A DNA stretch of 64,000 bases from UBA940 sp045613745 (GTDB lineage Bacteria > Bacteroidota > Bacteroidia > Bacteroidales > Rikenellaceae), in contig JAZLBP010000001.1 in assembly GCA_045613745.1 (NCBI GenBank), positions 62,001 through 126,000 of the forward strand, given 5' to 3'. The translations under genes and the position numbers were made by a program. This document shows positions 26,853-35,239 of this stretch, in pieces. The notes below the pieces were generated by a model. That model did no database searches and was not told the origin of the DNA. It saw only the letters and a program-made list of their open reading frames with translations. How positions within the stretch are numbered: the first letter of the stretch is position 1; each line of letters starts with the position of its first letter.

Positions 26853-28040
26853 ATGACATACACTATTGCTAATTTGGCCGAAACTGTGGCCAATGCACAA
26901 GCTCTAATGACTACACTCAGGGACTTACATCCTGTGTGCGCGCCATCGGGGCGACCCAAAGCACGGACATTCCGACGGGTACATATCTTTGAGATGCGGC
27001 ACGAGGGACGACACACATTGATGTGTCTTTCGCCCGAGGGAGAGGAGAATTTTCGCCAAGCTTGCGTGCGCTACAATGCACTGGCGAGGATTCAGCCGCA
27101 CAATTTCGTACCTCTAACTTTCCACGACAACGAGATGACAATATTTGACGCCTGCGGAGGTGCGCAACAAATTGCTGTGGCTCTGGCTGGTCGCAGTGGA
27201 GCCAGTATGAAGGCTGCCGAACTTGCTGCTTATGCCACCGAGGTAGGTGATCGCGAGGCCGTACGCACTGCGCTCAACGATCTTGTGCAACTCACAGCAG
27301 GTGTGCGTCGATGTGGCGAGGAGTTTGATCTCGGGGTGAGGTTTACCCCGTCGGGACGGCTCATAGTGTGCGAGGTTGGCAGACGCGAGCCACGCGTGGC
27401 CGAGATGGCTCTCACGTTGGCTTGTGCACTATGCGGCTACGATGTCAAGGTCGAGGCAGCCAAAGTATATAAACAACTGAATATTTCGCGTCTGACCGAC
27501 GACGAGAAGTGTGCCGCGTTGTGGGATATGTGTCACATTGCGCCCGACACTCTATGTCGAGCCATTGATGCGTGTGCCGAACTACCTACCACCGCGCCAC
27601 GCATTGTGCGTCAGCGACCCGAACGCGAGGGTTTGAGGCTGGTGGAGAGTGCCGATGGCTTTTCCTTCATTACTCACGATGGCGAAACTCTGAATAAAGA
27701 GCCTTTCATTTGGGCCGAGCCGATGCGCGAAGGGCGTGCTATGGTGCAGACATCCGAGGGTTGGGGTTTGATGCAGAGCAATGGCGAGTGGTGTCTGCCG
27801 CCCATCTACGAGGAGGTGGAGTGGGACGAGGAGATAAATCTCTGCGTGGCTATGCACGAAGGTCTGTGGAATTTGTTTGACCGCGAGGGAAACGCGCTAA
27901 CCGCAACGCCCTACGACTGGATAGGCTCGCCAACCAACGGACTATTCCCCGCAAGGAGGGATGGCCGACTGACATTCATCAACACCGCGGGGTGTGAAAT
28001 AACTCCGCCCGAACTTCAAACCACAACCGACTATGAATAG
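26853..28040 (+). CDS. WG-repeat protein with degenerate kinase-like N-terminus
   Basis: A 395-residue soluble protein. Its C-terminal third (about 290-390) holds three or four WG-type repeats: GRAMVQTSEGWGLMQSNGEW, the PPIYEEVEWDEEINLCVAMH block, GLWNLFDREGNALT, and YDWIGSPTNGLFPARRDG. The N-terminal 200 residues run like a bacterial kinase fold (HIFEMRHEGRHTLMCLSPEG, then LVQLTAGVRRCGEEFDLG and TPSGRLIVCEVGRR), but no HxD catalytic loop, ATP lysine or DFG is recognisable, so it would be a pseudokinase at best; that reading is tentative. Its last 8 bases overlap the start of the VWA gene, indicating translational coupling. Function unknown. Confidence 0.75.
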   Translation: MTYTIANLAETVANAQALMTTLRDLHPVCAPSGRPKARTFRRVHIFEMRHEGRHTLMCLSPEGEENFRQACVRYNALARIQPHNFVPLTFHDNEMTIFDACGGAQQIAVALAGRSGASMKAAELAAYATEVGDREAVRTALNDLVQLTAGVRRCGEEFDLGVRFTPSGRLIVCEVGRREPRVAEMALTLACALCGYDVKVEAAKVYKQLNISRLTDDEKCAALWDMCHIAPDTLCRAIDACAELPTTAPRIVRQRPEREGLRLVESADGFSFITHDGETLNKEPFIWAEPMREGRAMVQTSEGWGLMQSNGEWCLPPIYEEVEWDEEINLCVAMHEGLWNLFDREGNALTATPYDWIGSPTNGLFPARRDGRLTFINTAGCEITPPELQTTTDYE

Positions 28041-28893
28041 ACCCACAGCATACTCCTGCGCCATAACACGCGCCAATCCAACAGCCTTTATAATTATGCT
28101 CGACCAATCGGGTTCGATGTCGGAGAGCACGCTCTACGAGGGAATGGAGATGACCAAGGCCCAAGCGCTCGCAATGGCAACCAACGCGCTCATTGACGAA
28201 CTGATAGACCGTTGTCGTCGCAGCGACGGCATAAACGACTACTATCACATTGCCGTCATCGGTTACTCGGGTCGCGGCGTGTGCAATCTACTGAGCAGTG
28301 ACGGTTTTGTCACCCCTTCGGAGCTGGCTGCGCGCACCGTACCCACACAAGTGATAACCCGCGAGCGCACCCTACCCGACGGCTCGACAGTAATCACCTC
28401 CACCCCTTGCAATCGTTGGGTAGAGCCCGTTGCTACGGGTGTCACACCTATGTACGAGGCTTTGGCACGCGCCCTGCAAATGGTCGAGATGATATGTGCC
28501 ACCGAGCAATTCCGCGCAAGTTATCCGCCCACAATCATCAACATCACCGATGGCGAGGCCACAGATGCCACCTGCGAACAACTATTGGCTCTGGCCGAGC
28601 GCATACGCAGCATCTCGACACTCTATGGTCAAGCCTTGCTGATGAACATCAACCTCTGCAAGGAGGACTCCTCGCGCGCAGTGATATTCCCGTCCAGCGC
28701 CGAAGAGCTGCCCGAGAATCGTTACGCCCGAATGTTATACGAGATGTCGAGCGAGCTACCCTCGCGCTACGACCCAATGATTATGCGCTCACATTCCACC
28801 GCCAAGTGCGGCCCCTTCCGCGCAATGGGTTACAACGCCCTCATAGGCGACGCCATAGCCATAATGAACATTGGCACAATAACTTCGATGTGA
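28033..28893 (+). CDS. von Willebrand factor A (VWA) domain protein
   Basis: A 286-residue cytoplasmic protein that is essentially a single VWA domain. The metal-ion-dependent adhesion site is intact: DQSGSMS (Asp24-Ser26-Ser28), a threonine in ATGVTPMYEALARAL, and the third-loop Asp in ITDGEATD. There is no signal peptide or membrane segment. VWA proteins of this kind often assemble with kinases, phosphatases or AAA proteins in stress or conflict systems. The overlap with the WG-repeat gene suggests the two products act together. A structured repeat element starts 4 bases after the stop codon. Confidence 0.88.
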   Translation: MNRPTAYSCAITRANPTAFIIMLDQSGSMSESTLYEGMEMTKAQALAMATNALIDELIDRCRRSDGINDYYHIAVIGYSGRGVCNLLSSDGFVTPSELAARTVPTQVITRERTLPDGSTVITSTPCNRWVEPVATGVTPMYEALARALQMVEMICATEQFRASYPPTIINITDGEATDATCEQLLALAERIRSISTLYGQALLMNINLCKEDSSRAVIFPSSAEELPENRYARMLYEMSSELPSRYDPMIMRSHSTAKCGPFRAMGYNALIGDAIAIMNIGTITSM

Positions 28894-28896
28894 TTA

Positions 28897-28945
28897 TGTA
28901 CTTTTTGAGCCATCAAAAAGTACCAAAAAATGGGGCGCAGACCGC
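28897..28945 (+). repeat. Dispersed hairpin repeat (type TACTTTTTGA...), copy 1
   Basis: TACTTTTTGA-GCCA-TCAAAAAGTA hairpin followed by CCAAAAAATGGGGCGCAGACCG, immediately after the VWA stop codon. The same arrangement recurs, on either strand, near 29190-29239, 31400-31538, 34018-34092, 42854-42900 and 43236-43283. Confidence 0.8.
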
Positions 28946-28950
28946 CCGAT

Positions 28951-28995
28951 AACATTCGCCCCGCATCCATAAATGATACGGGGCGAATGTTTTAT
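28951..28995. terminator. Strong hairpin terminator after the VWA gene
   Basis: AACATTCGCCCCG pairs with CGGGGCGAATGTT around a 16-base loop, followed by TTTAT. Together with the repeat before it, it closes the WG/VWA operon. Confidence 0.8.
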
Positions 28996-29146
28996 AGACG
29001 GATGCACTTCATCTTCGATACTTCTGATAATTCAAGAAAGACAAATCAAATGCAGTCATCCGCAATCCCATTCATAGAGTTGGGTAGATATGTTTTCCTC
29101 TTGTGGCGTTAATGAATCAAAGATGATTCGCATCCGAGGTTTATAT
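28996..29146. other. Intergenic stretch without a recognisable gene
   Basis: Between the VWA terminator and the AraC-side repeat I see about 150 AT-rich bases with only a short open frame lacking any family resemblance. Both flanking genes converge here, so regulatory signals are not expected. Confidence 0.5.
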
Positions 29147-29239
29147 AATTCCTAGTCATATCCCGCGTGGATATGACTAGGAATTAATCCCCCGGTCTGC
29201 GGGTCATTTTTTGGTTCTTTTTGATGACTCAAAAAGAAC
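29147..29239 (-). repeat. Dispersed hairpin repeat, copy 2 (two hairpins)
   Basis: On the minus strand, directly after the AraC-type gene: GTTCTTTTTGAGTCATCAAAAAGAAC (29214-29239), the spacer CCAAAAAATGACCCGCAGACC, then a perfect 17-bp hairpin AATTCCTAGTCATATCC (29147-29185). It is the inverse of copy 1 across the same convergent gap. Confidence 0.8.
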
Positions 29240-29240
29240 A

Positions 29241-30113
29241 TTACCCCACCTGTGATGGAATGTGGTTTGCTCGGTATGCGGCGGGTGTTTGGCCGTATTG
29301 TTTCTTGAAGAGTTTGATGAAGTGCGAGGTGTTGGGGAAGTTGCATTCGATGCCGACCTCCGATATTGATTTATCGGTGGATATGAGTAGAAGGCGCGAG
29401 TGCATCAGCCGTTGACGGATAAACCACTTGTGGGGTGGCGCGAAGAAGTGGCGCCGAAACTCCTTCTTGAAAGAGGTCATACTGCGATTGCTGCGCGCAG
29501 CCAGCTCCTCGATGGATATGTCGCTGAATATGTGACCATAAATGAGTTGCTCGAAATTCTCGCGCGCGGCATCAACATTCGAAAGCACCTTGCTTTTCAG
29601 ACAGCAGTTCATACGGGTCACGATGAGGTATATGAGTTCGGTCATCTTGATGTTCTCGGCTGTGGTGTCGTGCGAGAACAGCTCATCGCGCAGGTATTGG
29701 TTGAGCGTCATAAAGAAGTTGCGTGCGGCGCTCCACGCGGGAGTCACGACGTGACTCAGCTCGCGACACGAAGGACACGAGTGGTCGTTCACCACGTTGA
29801 GATTGTAGTTCATACTCAGATTGGTGAGTATCTGCCCCAAGTGCTCGGGCGAGTAGTAGCACGCAATCTGCTCGTAGGGATGTTGTTCGCTCTCGGGCAC
29901 ATCTTCGGTGTAGTGGTGTCCCTTGGCCAGAAAATATATCTCGCCACGCTGCACCTCGTAACGGGTGTCACCATAATATATATACTTGGTGCCGCGGAGT
30001 ACATAACCAATGGTGTGACGCGAGAGATTATGCGATTGAATACCGTTGGAATATGGTTGCGAAAACTTGACTATCATTGGTTGTGAGCCGAAGCTCGGAG
30101 GTTGTTGTTCCAT
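29241..30113 (-). CDS. AraC-family transcriptional regulator
   Basis: A 290-residue regulator. I start it at 30113 (MEQQPPSFGSQPM), because a promoter -7 box lies at 30137-30144, inside any longer frame. Residues about 25-100 are a cupin-like sensor (YEVQRGEIYFLAKGHHYTED, then CYYSPEHLG), and about 190-285 form the two helix-turn-helix motifs (ISIEELAARSNRSMTSFKKE and ISEVGIECNFPNTSHFIKLF, ending KKQYGQTPAAYR). The AraC type with an N-terminal cupin usually responds to a small ligand. No target gene is evident: neighbours are a membrane protein transcribed the same way and the converging VWA pair. Confidence 0.92.
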   Translation of the reverse strand: MEQQPPSFGSQPMIVKFSQPYSNGIQSHNLSRHTIGYVLRGTKYIYYGDTRYEVQRGEIYFLAKGHHYTEDVPESEQHPYEQIACYYSPEHLGQILTNLSMNYNLNVVNDHSCPSCRELSHVVTPAWSAARNFFMTLNQYLRDELFSHDTTAENIKMTELIYLIVTRMNCCLKSKVLSNVDAARENFEQLIYGHIFSDISIEELAARSNRSMTSFKKEFRRHFFAPPHKWFIRQRLMHSRLLLISTDKSISEVGIECNFPNTSHFIKLFKKQYGQTPAAYRANHIPSQVG

Positions 30114-30136
30114 CTTTTTGTGTTTTAATTGTTGAA

Positions 30137-30144
30137 CAAAAGTA
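30137..30144 (-). promoter_or_regulatory. -7 promoter element of the AraC-family gene
   Basis: TACTTTTG on the minus strand matches TAnnTTTG; the transcript would start about 17 bases before the chosen ATG at 30113. No clear -33 box. Confidence 0.5.
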
Positions 30145-30388
30145 GTCGAATAAATCTTATTTTTAGCATTGGTCACAGCGGTCAGACCAATACTCTCGCA
30201 CTCTTTTGTGCAACAATACATCCAACTGTAAATCAATAACTTGTGCGGCGCGCCCGAAAAATATGGACACTCCGCAGACTTTCCGTGTCACCCCTCGGAT
30301 GGAACAAACGACAGAGTGAACAAAACGGGGTTTTAAATATGTTTTTTCGGACTATTTTTGCGACCTTTTGGAAGTGGCTCGCAACCCC

Positions 30389-31375
30389 CTAACGAGGGAA
30401 AAACAGACAGATAGTGTAGCACACGGCAGCGGCGGCAAAGAGAAGATAGACGACCGACGACAGTGAGGCAAAGCTCTTGCCGAATGCTTTGGGCGCGAGT
30501 TGCGAGAGAAGGACCGCCAGCACGGGAACAACCACAAGGCCGCTACCACCTACCGACATCGAGCATATCAGCACACCCAACAACATAATGTGGATATAAC
30601 CAGTGACGCGCGCCTTCGAACGCATAAACCTCGACGAGGCAATCACACCCAGCGAAAAGGTCACAGCCAGGGTCATCCACGCAACCATAACTGCAACTTG
30701 GAGCACTCCCACAGACTCCGTTTGGAAGAGTCCCTCGCGGCAAAACTCCGCTCCCAAAAGTCGGTACACCGAGCCAAAGTGGCCGCCACGCACCCAGCCA
30801 ACATAGGAGGTGATAAACAGCGGCAACATAGCACCCAACATTCCAACCAACAACTCGCGGCTTGTGCGTTTGGCCAGCAACCACACCAAGGGGAGCACCA
30901 CGATGAGCACCGCAAAGGGTGCATACAAAAGCGGCAGAACGCCAATCATAAACGACGCCAAAAACACAGGACCAAAGCTATACGAGCGCTTGTAGGCCTT
31001 TGCGATATTTTTGAGCGCCACCGTCATCAGCCACGCCCCGACATAAGCCGAGAGCGCCTGCGCCGGGAACGCAGCACAGCAGCCTGCCAGTACCCAGACC
31101 TGTAACGGAAGGGTCGAACGTCCACCCGCATCGACATTATAGAGCGATGCGCTCAACGTATTGACCAGACACAGAAAAACAGCAACAAGAGTCAGCGGGA
31201 TATAGAGTCCCAGGCCAACATTACGGCAACCCTCAATCCACACAGCCAAGGGCATACCGCTTGCGCCCACAGCCTCCGCTGCACTTGGCGCGACAAATCC
31301 GCGCACCACAGCCAACACTGCCAGCACTATGGCCGAAACCACACAAAACGGAGTCGATTGGCGCAAAATATTCAC
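30389..31375 (-). CDS. Polytopic membrane protein of unknown function
   Basis: A 328-residue protein with GTG start (codon at 31373-31375), consisting of about eight to ten hydrophobic segments, for example FCVVSAIVLAVLAVV, LGLYIPLTLVAVFLCLV, LYAPFAVLIVVLPLVWLL and VVYLLFAAAAVCYTICLF. Short loops such as KNIAKAYKRSYSFGPVFLAS resemble the DUF6427-type Bacteroidota membrane proteins, but I am not certain of the family. No transport or catalytic motif is seen. It is flanked by a 275-base gap toward the AraC gene and by a dispersed hairpin repeat on the purD side. Confidence 0.7.
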   Translation of the reverse strand: MNILRQSTPFCVVSAIVLAVLAVVRGFVAPSAAEAVGASGMPLAVWIEGCRNVGLGLYIPLTLVAVFLCLVNTLSASLYNVDAGGRSTLPLQVWVLAGCCAAFPAQALSAYVGAWLMTVALKNIAKAYKRSYSFGPVFLASFMIGVLPLLYAPFAVLIVVLPLVWLLAKRTSRELLVGMLGAMLPLFITSYVGWVRGGHFGSVYRLLGAEFCREGLFQTESVGVLQVAVMVAWMTLAVTFSLGVIASSRFMRSKARVTGYIHIMLLGVLICSMSVGGSGLVVVPVLAVLLSQLAPKAFGKSFASLSSVVYLLFAAAAVCYTICLFFPR

Positions 31376-31403
31376 GGTTTCCTTTCTGCTTTATTGTTTT
31401 ATA

Positions 31404-31538
31404 TACTTTTTTGAGCCATCAAAATAATCCCAACCGTTGATTTTATAACTATCGCATGCATCCCATTGCGGGATGTAAGCGATAGTTAATCCCCCGGTAT
31501 GCGGGTCGTTTTTGGTTCTTTTGTCGATACAAAAGAAC
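31404..31538 (-). repeat. Dispersed hairpin repeat, copy 3
   Basis: Directly after purD on the minus strand: GTTCTTTTGTATCGACAAAAGAAC (31515-31538), CCAAAAACGACCCGCATACC, then a long hairpin TAACTATCGC...GCGATAGTTA (31446-31488), and at the far end a degenerate TTTTGATGGCTCAAAAAAGTA. Arm sequences differ from other copies but pairing is kept. Confidence 0.78.
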
Positions 31539-31542
31539 AATA

Positions 31543-32841
31543 TTATTGCAAATCCTTGCCGATGTCGCGGCGGTAGTATTTGCCTTGATAGTTGATTTTA
31601 CTTACAGCGTTGAAGCTCTTGTCGAGTGCCTCTTGCATTGTGGGTGCGAGCGATGTTGCGCAGATTACGCGACCACCTGCGGTCAGCACTTTGCCCTCAC
31701 TCTCGACTGTTCCTGCGTGGAACAACATCGAACCCTCGGCTGTGGCCTCATCCAGACCTGTCATCTCGAAACCTTTTTGGTAGGCCTCGGGGTAACCCTC
31801 CGAAACACACATCACGGTTACGGCATATCCGTCGTGGATTTTGAGTTCGTACTCATTCACAGCCTGCATATACATAGCCTCGAACAAATCTACCACGTCG
31901 CTTGCGATGCGGGGCATTACAACCTCGGTCTCGGGGTCACCCATACGCACGTTGTACTCGATTACATAGGGGTCGCCTGCAACGTTCATCAGACCTACGA
32001 ACACAAAACCGCGATAGTCGATGTTCTCCTTGGCCAAACCTGCTACGGTGGGGGCTACAATGCGCTCCTCGACCTTGCGCATAAACTCGGCGTCGGCAAA
32101 AGGAACGGGCGAAACGGCACCCATACCGCCAGTGTTCAAACCTGTGTCACCCTCGCCAATGCGCTTGTAGTCCTTGGCCTCGGGCAGGATGACATAGTTC
32201 TTGCCGTCGGTTGCCACGAATACCGAACACTCGATACCCGACAGGTATTGCTCGATAACCACGCGGCTTCCCGCAGTACCGAACTTACCACCCAACATTC
32301 TCGCCAACTCGGCTTTGGCCTCGGCCTCCGATTCGAGGATAACCACACCCTTGCCCGCTGCGAGTCCGTCCGCTTTGAGCACATAGGGTGCCGACAGCGA
32401 CTCGATGAAACGGTAACCCTCGTCGATATTGTCGCGAGTGAAGGTTTGGTATGCTGCGGTGGGGATATTGTGACGTTGCATAAAAGCCTTGGCGTAGTCC
32501 TTGCTACCTTCGAGTTTTGCACCCTCGCCCGAAGGTCCGATAATGGGCAGGTGCGACAGCTTGTCGTCCTCGCGGAAGAAATCTACAATGCCGTGCACCA
32601 AAGGCAGCTCGGGACCTACGACAACCATACCAATTTGTTTGTCGAGCACAATCTTTTTGAGTGCGCCAAAGTTGTCGGGATCGATGTCAATATTTTCGCC
32701 CAAAGCGGCAGTTCCCGCATTACCGGGAGCAATGTAGAGTTTTTCCAGTCGGCTGCTGCGGCAGATGGCTTGTGCGATTGCGTGTTCGCGTCCGCCAGAG
32801 CCAAGCAACAGTATATTGAGTTTTTCGGGTAACCTAATCAT
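31543..32841 (-). CDS. purD: Phosphoribosylamine-glycine ligase
   Basis: A 432-residue ATP-grasp enzyme adding glycine to phosphoribosylamine, the second step of purine synthesis. The start at 32841 (MIRLPEKLNILLLGSGG) is chosen because a promoter -7 box occurs at 32865-32872, inside the longer frame. The signature LLLGSGGREHAIA, IGPSGEGAKLEGSKDYAK, VLKADGLAAGKGVVI, LNTGGMGAVSPVP and EYNVRMGDPETEVVMPR (metal-binding Glu/Asn) are all present. Length is normal. A dispersed hairpin repeat follows 4 bases after the stop. Confidence 0.97.
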   Translation of the reverse strand: MIRLPEKLNILLLGSGGREHAIAQAICRSSRLEKLYIAPGNAGTAALGENIDIDPDNFGALKKIVLDKQIGMVVVGPELPLVHGIVDFFREDDKLSHLPIIGPSGEGAKLEGSKDYAKAFMQRHNIPTAAYQTFTRDNIDEGYRFIESLSAPYVLKADGLAAGKGVVILESEAEAKAELARMLGGKFGTAGSRVVIEQYLSGIECSVFVATDGKNYVILPEAKDYKRIGEGDTGLNTGGMGAVSPVPFADAEFMRKVEERIVAPTVAGLAKENIDYRGFVFVGLMNVAGDPYVIEYNVRMGDPETEVVMPRIASDVVDLFEAMYMQAVNEYELKIHDGYAVTVMCVSEGYPEAYQKGFEMTGLDEATAEGSMLFHAGTVESEGKVLTAGGRVICATSLAPTMQEALDKSFNAVSKINYQGKYYRRDIGKDLQ

Positions 32842-32864
32842 AAGTGTTGGTTTGTTTATACAGG

Positions 32865-32913
32865 CAAAAGTAGCATTTTTTTGATAGAATTTAAAGTTCT
32901 TATAGTACTTTTG
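32865..32913. promoter_or_regulatory. Divergent promoters of purD and rnhB
   Basis: TACTTTTG occurs on the minus strand at 32865-32872 (purD) and on the plus strand at 32906-32913 (rnhB); the latter has a TTTG at 32880-32883, 22 bases upstream. The two transcripts would start on either side of this 50-base segment. Confidence 0.65.
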
Positions 32914-32939
32914 TGGGCAGAAGACCAAATTTGTTGATT

Positions 32940-33536
32940 ATGTTAGCGAATTCAATGCATACGGGCCTGTGTGAGGCGGGACTTGACGAGGCGGGACGTG
33001 GCTGTCTGGCTGGTGGCGTATTTGCCGCCGCGGTGATTCTGCCCGAGGATTTTCACCACCCCCTGCTCAACGACTCCAAACAGATGACCGAGCGCGCACG
33101 CAACATCCTGCGCGAGATTATCGAACGCGAAGCTGTGGCGTGGGCTGTGGTGGAGGTGTCGCCCGAACGCATCGACCGCATCAACATCCTCAACGCCTCA
33201 ATCGAGGCTATGAACATTGCCGTCGAGCGACTCTCGGTGCGCCCCGAACACCTGCTGGTGGATGGCAACCGTTTCCATACCTCGCTCGAAATTCCCTACA
33301 CCTGCGTTGTGAAGGGCGACGCCACCTATGCCAACATCGCTGCGGCTTCGGTGCTCGCCAAAACCCACCGCGACGAGTGTATGTTGCGCCTGGCCGAGGA
33401 GTTTCCCGAATACGGATGGGCCAAAAACAAGGGCTACCCCACACTCGAACACCGCCGCGCAGTGCTCGAACACGGTCTTAGTCCCTATCACCGCCGCTCG
33501 TTCAACACCGGCGCCGACCAACTGACTCTATTCTAA
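32940..33536 (+). CDS. rnhB: Ribonuclease HII
   Basis: A 198-residue nuclease that cuts the RNA strand of RNA-DNA hybrids and single ribonucleotides in DNA. The start at 32940 (MLANSMHTGL; Met at 32955 is an alternative) follows the promoter ending at 32913. The active-site motif GLDEAGRGCLAGGV holds the Asp-Glu pair; further conserved blocks are LNDSKQMTERARNIL, LVDGNRF (Asp) and KGDATYANIAAASVLAKTHRDE (Asp). The C-terminus HGLSPYHRRSF is typical. Length is normal. Confidence 0.95.
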   Translation: MLANSMHTGLCEAGLDEAGRGCLAGGVFAAAVILPEDFHHPLLNDSKQMTERARNILREIIEREAVAWAVVEVSPERIDRINILNASIEAMNIAVERLSVRPEHLLVDGNRFHTSLEIPYTCVVKGDATYANIAAASVLAKTHRDECMLRLAEEFPEYGWAKNKGYPTLEHRRAVLEHGLSPYHRRSFNTGADQLTLF

Positions 33537-33551
33537 TACATATCTATATTT

Positions 33552-34016
33552 ATGGCCGAGTGGTTTGACATTATTATGCAGTTTTTTGTCGATTGGGGCT
33601 ATGCGGGAATGTTCCTTGCAGCTCTGGCGGCAGGAAGCATCATACCCATAGGCTCGGAGGTGGTGTTTGTAGGCCTGCTGGGACTTGGACTCGAACCCAT
33701 AGGGTTGATTGCCGCCGCAACCGCAGGCAACACCCTCGGAGGTATGACCTGCTACTGGGTGGGTATGCTCGGCAAACGCGAGTGGATAAGCCGACTCGGA
33801 GTGAGTGACGCCAAAATGGAACGCGCAACACGTTTCTTGGATGGTCGCGGCGCGTGGATGGCCTTCTTTGCATTCCTGCCCTACGTAGGCGAAGCCATAG
33901 CCGTAGTGCTGGGTCTTATGCGCAGCAATATGCTCGTAACCGCCCTCGCAATGACTCTCGGCAAGTTAGTTCGTTATCTAATTCTTTGGTTAGGATATTT
34001 AGGTATTTCTCTTTAA
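33552..34016 (+). CDS. DedA/YqaA-like small membrane protein
   Basis: A 154-residue membrane protein with about four hydrophobic segments. The pattern GYAGMFLAALAAGSIIPIGSE near residue 17, GNTLGGMTCYWVGMLGK (about 60-75) and RGAWMAFFAFLPYVGEAIAVVLGLMR matches the YqaA/DedA VTT-type proteins, implicated in lipid scrambling or envelope homeostasis in other bacteria. The YqaA subgroup is short like this one. It begins 15 bases after rnhB and is probably cotranscribed. A dispersed hairpin repeat follows directly. Confidence 0.82.
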   Translation: MAEWFDIIMQFFVDWGYAGMFLAALAAGSIIPIGSEVVFVGLLGLGLEPIGLIAAATAGNTLGGMTCYWVGMLGKREWISRLGVSDAKMERATRFLDGRGAWMAFFAFLPYVGEAIAVVLGLMRSNMLVTALAMTLGKLVRYLILWLGYLGISL

Positions 34017-34017
34017 T

Positions 34018-34092
34018 GTACTTTTTGCACGTTCAAAAAGTACCAAAAAAATGGCCGCAGACCGGCGGGTTCTTTTGTCGATACAAAAGAAC
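34018..34092. repeat. Dispersed hairpin repeat, copy 4 (compact, both ends)
   Basis: GTACTTTTTG-CACGTT-CAAAAAGTAC (34018-34043), then CAAAAAAATGGCCGCAGACCGG, then the opposite-end hairpin GTTCTTTTGTCGATACAAAAGAAC (34069-34092). It lies between convergent genes and shows the two ends of the element fused without the middle hairpin. Confidence 0.78.
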
Positions 34093-34099
34093 ATACACA

Positions 34100-35239
34100 T
34101 TACATCAATCTTCGGCTGGTAGCGGTGGGGCGGAGTTGAAGGGTATCGTAGTCGATGCCTTCGATAAGGGCTATACCCGGGCGTGTGCCAACCTCCAAGC
34201 GACCAAGTTGGTCGGAGAGTCCGAGGGCTGCGGCACCTCCTTCAGTTGCCCACATTAGGCGCTCGGCCAGAGGCACCGAGGGCATTGCACGCAGCTCGGC
34301 GACCATACTCAAATCGGTGTTGCTGGCCAGGGAGTCGGTACCCACAGCCACACGCGCGCCGCACTCACGAAGAATATCCACGGGCGGGGTCAGACGCGAA
34401 ATAAAATCGTTGGACATAGGGCATACCACCCATACGGGAGGCACAGTGAAGTGGTTGTTGATGCGCTGTACATCCTCGCGTGTTACGCGACAGGCGTGTA
34501 TCAACACCATCTGCTTGTCGGGGGGTGTCAAGGCCAGAAGGCGGTCGGTGGGCGAAGCATACTGTCCCACGAAGGGAGCCTCGAAACCTACCGACTGATA
34601 CCACTCCCACATCACGCCACGACGCGAAAAGAGGTCAACCTCCTCGTCGCTCTCGGCAAAGTGGAGTGACAAGCGATTGGCTGTGGTTGCGGCGGTGTAG
34701 GCCTCGTCGCGCAGGGAGTATAACGAGTGGGGAGCGATGTCGGCACGAAGGCCCATAGCCATCGCCTGCTCCAACACCAATTGGGCAGAACGTGCGGTAC
34801 GATGACCGAGTCCGTATAGTTCGACAAAGTTGTGATAGAGAATAGAGCTGCGACTTTTAAGTTCGAATGTGAGCGCATCGTTGCACACATCACCTACGGC
34901 TTGCACACCCGCGTTCCACATTGCGCTGTCGCGCCACGCTGCGGCAGCAACCTGTTCGGTGGCCGACACACTTCCGCGCACAGCACGCAGACCCTGCGCA
35001 AAGCCCGAAAAACCACCGTGAGGGGTAATCTTGCCAGCCATATAGGAGAGTTCCAGGTGGCAGTGGGCATTGACCATCGCGGGGATGAGGATTCCGTTGT
35101 ACCACTCCACGCGCTCCATACGGTCGGGGTTGGCACACTCGGTTACGGCTGTGATAGTGCCGTCGTCGGCAACCTCGACAATCCTATTTCGCTGCAACCC
35201 CTGTGGAGTCAGCGTGTATGGTGCTGCTAAACGTCGCAT
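34100..35239 (-). CDS. Amidohydrolase-family metal-dependent hydrolase
   Basis: A 379-residue cytoplasmic hydrolase. The start at 35239 (MRRLAAPYTLTPQGL) overlaps the end of the DUF4296 gene by 56 bases; it is preferred because this N-terminal beta segment is needed before the metal site. The site reads NAHCHLELSYM (His-x-His), with further His in LHFAESDEEVD (His) and LIHACRV, and the Asp in AVGTDSLASNTDLS. This is the cytosine/aminofutalosine/SAH-deaminase type pattern. A menaquinone (aminofutalosine) role is possible because NAHxHLELS recurs in that enzyme, but no other futalosine gene is in the window. Last gene of the holB operon. Confidence 0.82.
   Translation of the reverse strand: MRRLAAPYTLTPQGLQRNRIVEVADDGTITAVTECANPDRMERVEWYNGILIPAMVNAHCHLELSYMAGKITPHGGFSGFAQGLRAVRGSVSATEQVAAAAWRDSAMWNAGVQAVGDVCNDALTFELKSRSSILYHNFVELYGLGHRTARSAQLVLEQAMAMGLRADIAPHSLYSLRDEAYTAATTANRLSLHFAESDEEVDLFSRRGVMWEWYQSVGFEAPFVGQYASPTDRLLALTPPDKQMVLIHACRVTREDVQRINNHFTVPPVWVVCPMSNDFISRLTPPVDILRECGARVAVGTDSLASNTDLSMVAELRAMPSVPLAERLMWATEGGAAALGLSDQLGRLEVGTRPGIALIEGIDYDTLQLRPTATSRRLM

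Noticed and set aside
26853..28893. WG/VWA pair as a known phage-defence system
   Set aside because: No nuclease, AAA ATPase or other effector domain is present, so a defence role is not supported by sequence.
31500..31538. Hairpin after purD as a plain rho-independent terminator
   Set aside because: The hairpin is followed by CCAAAAA instead of a T run and recurs with the same flanks at other loci, so I class it as a dispersed element.
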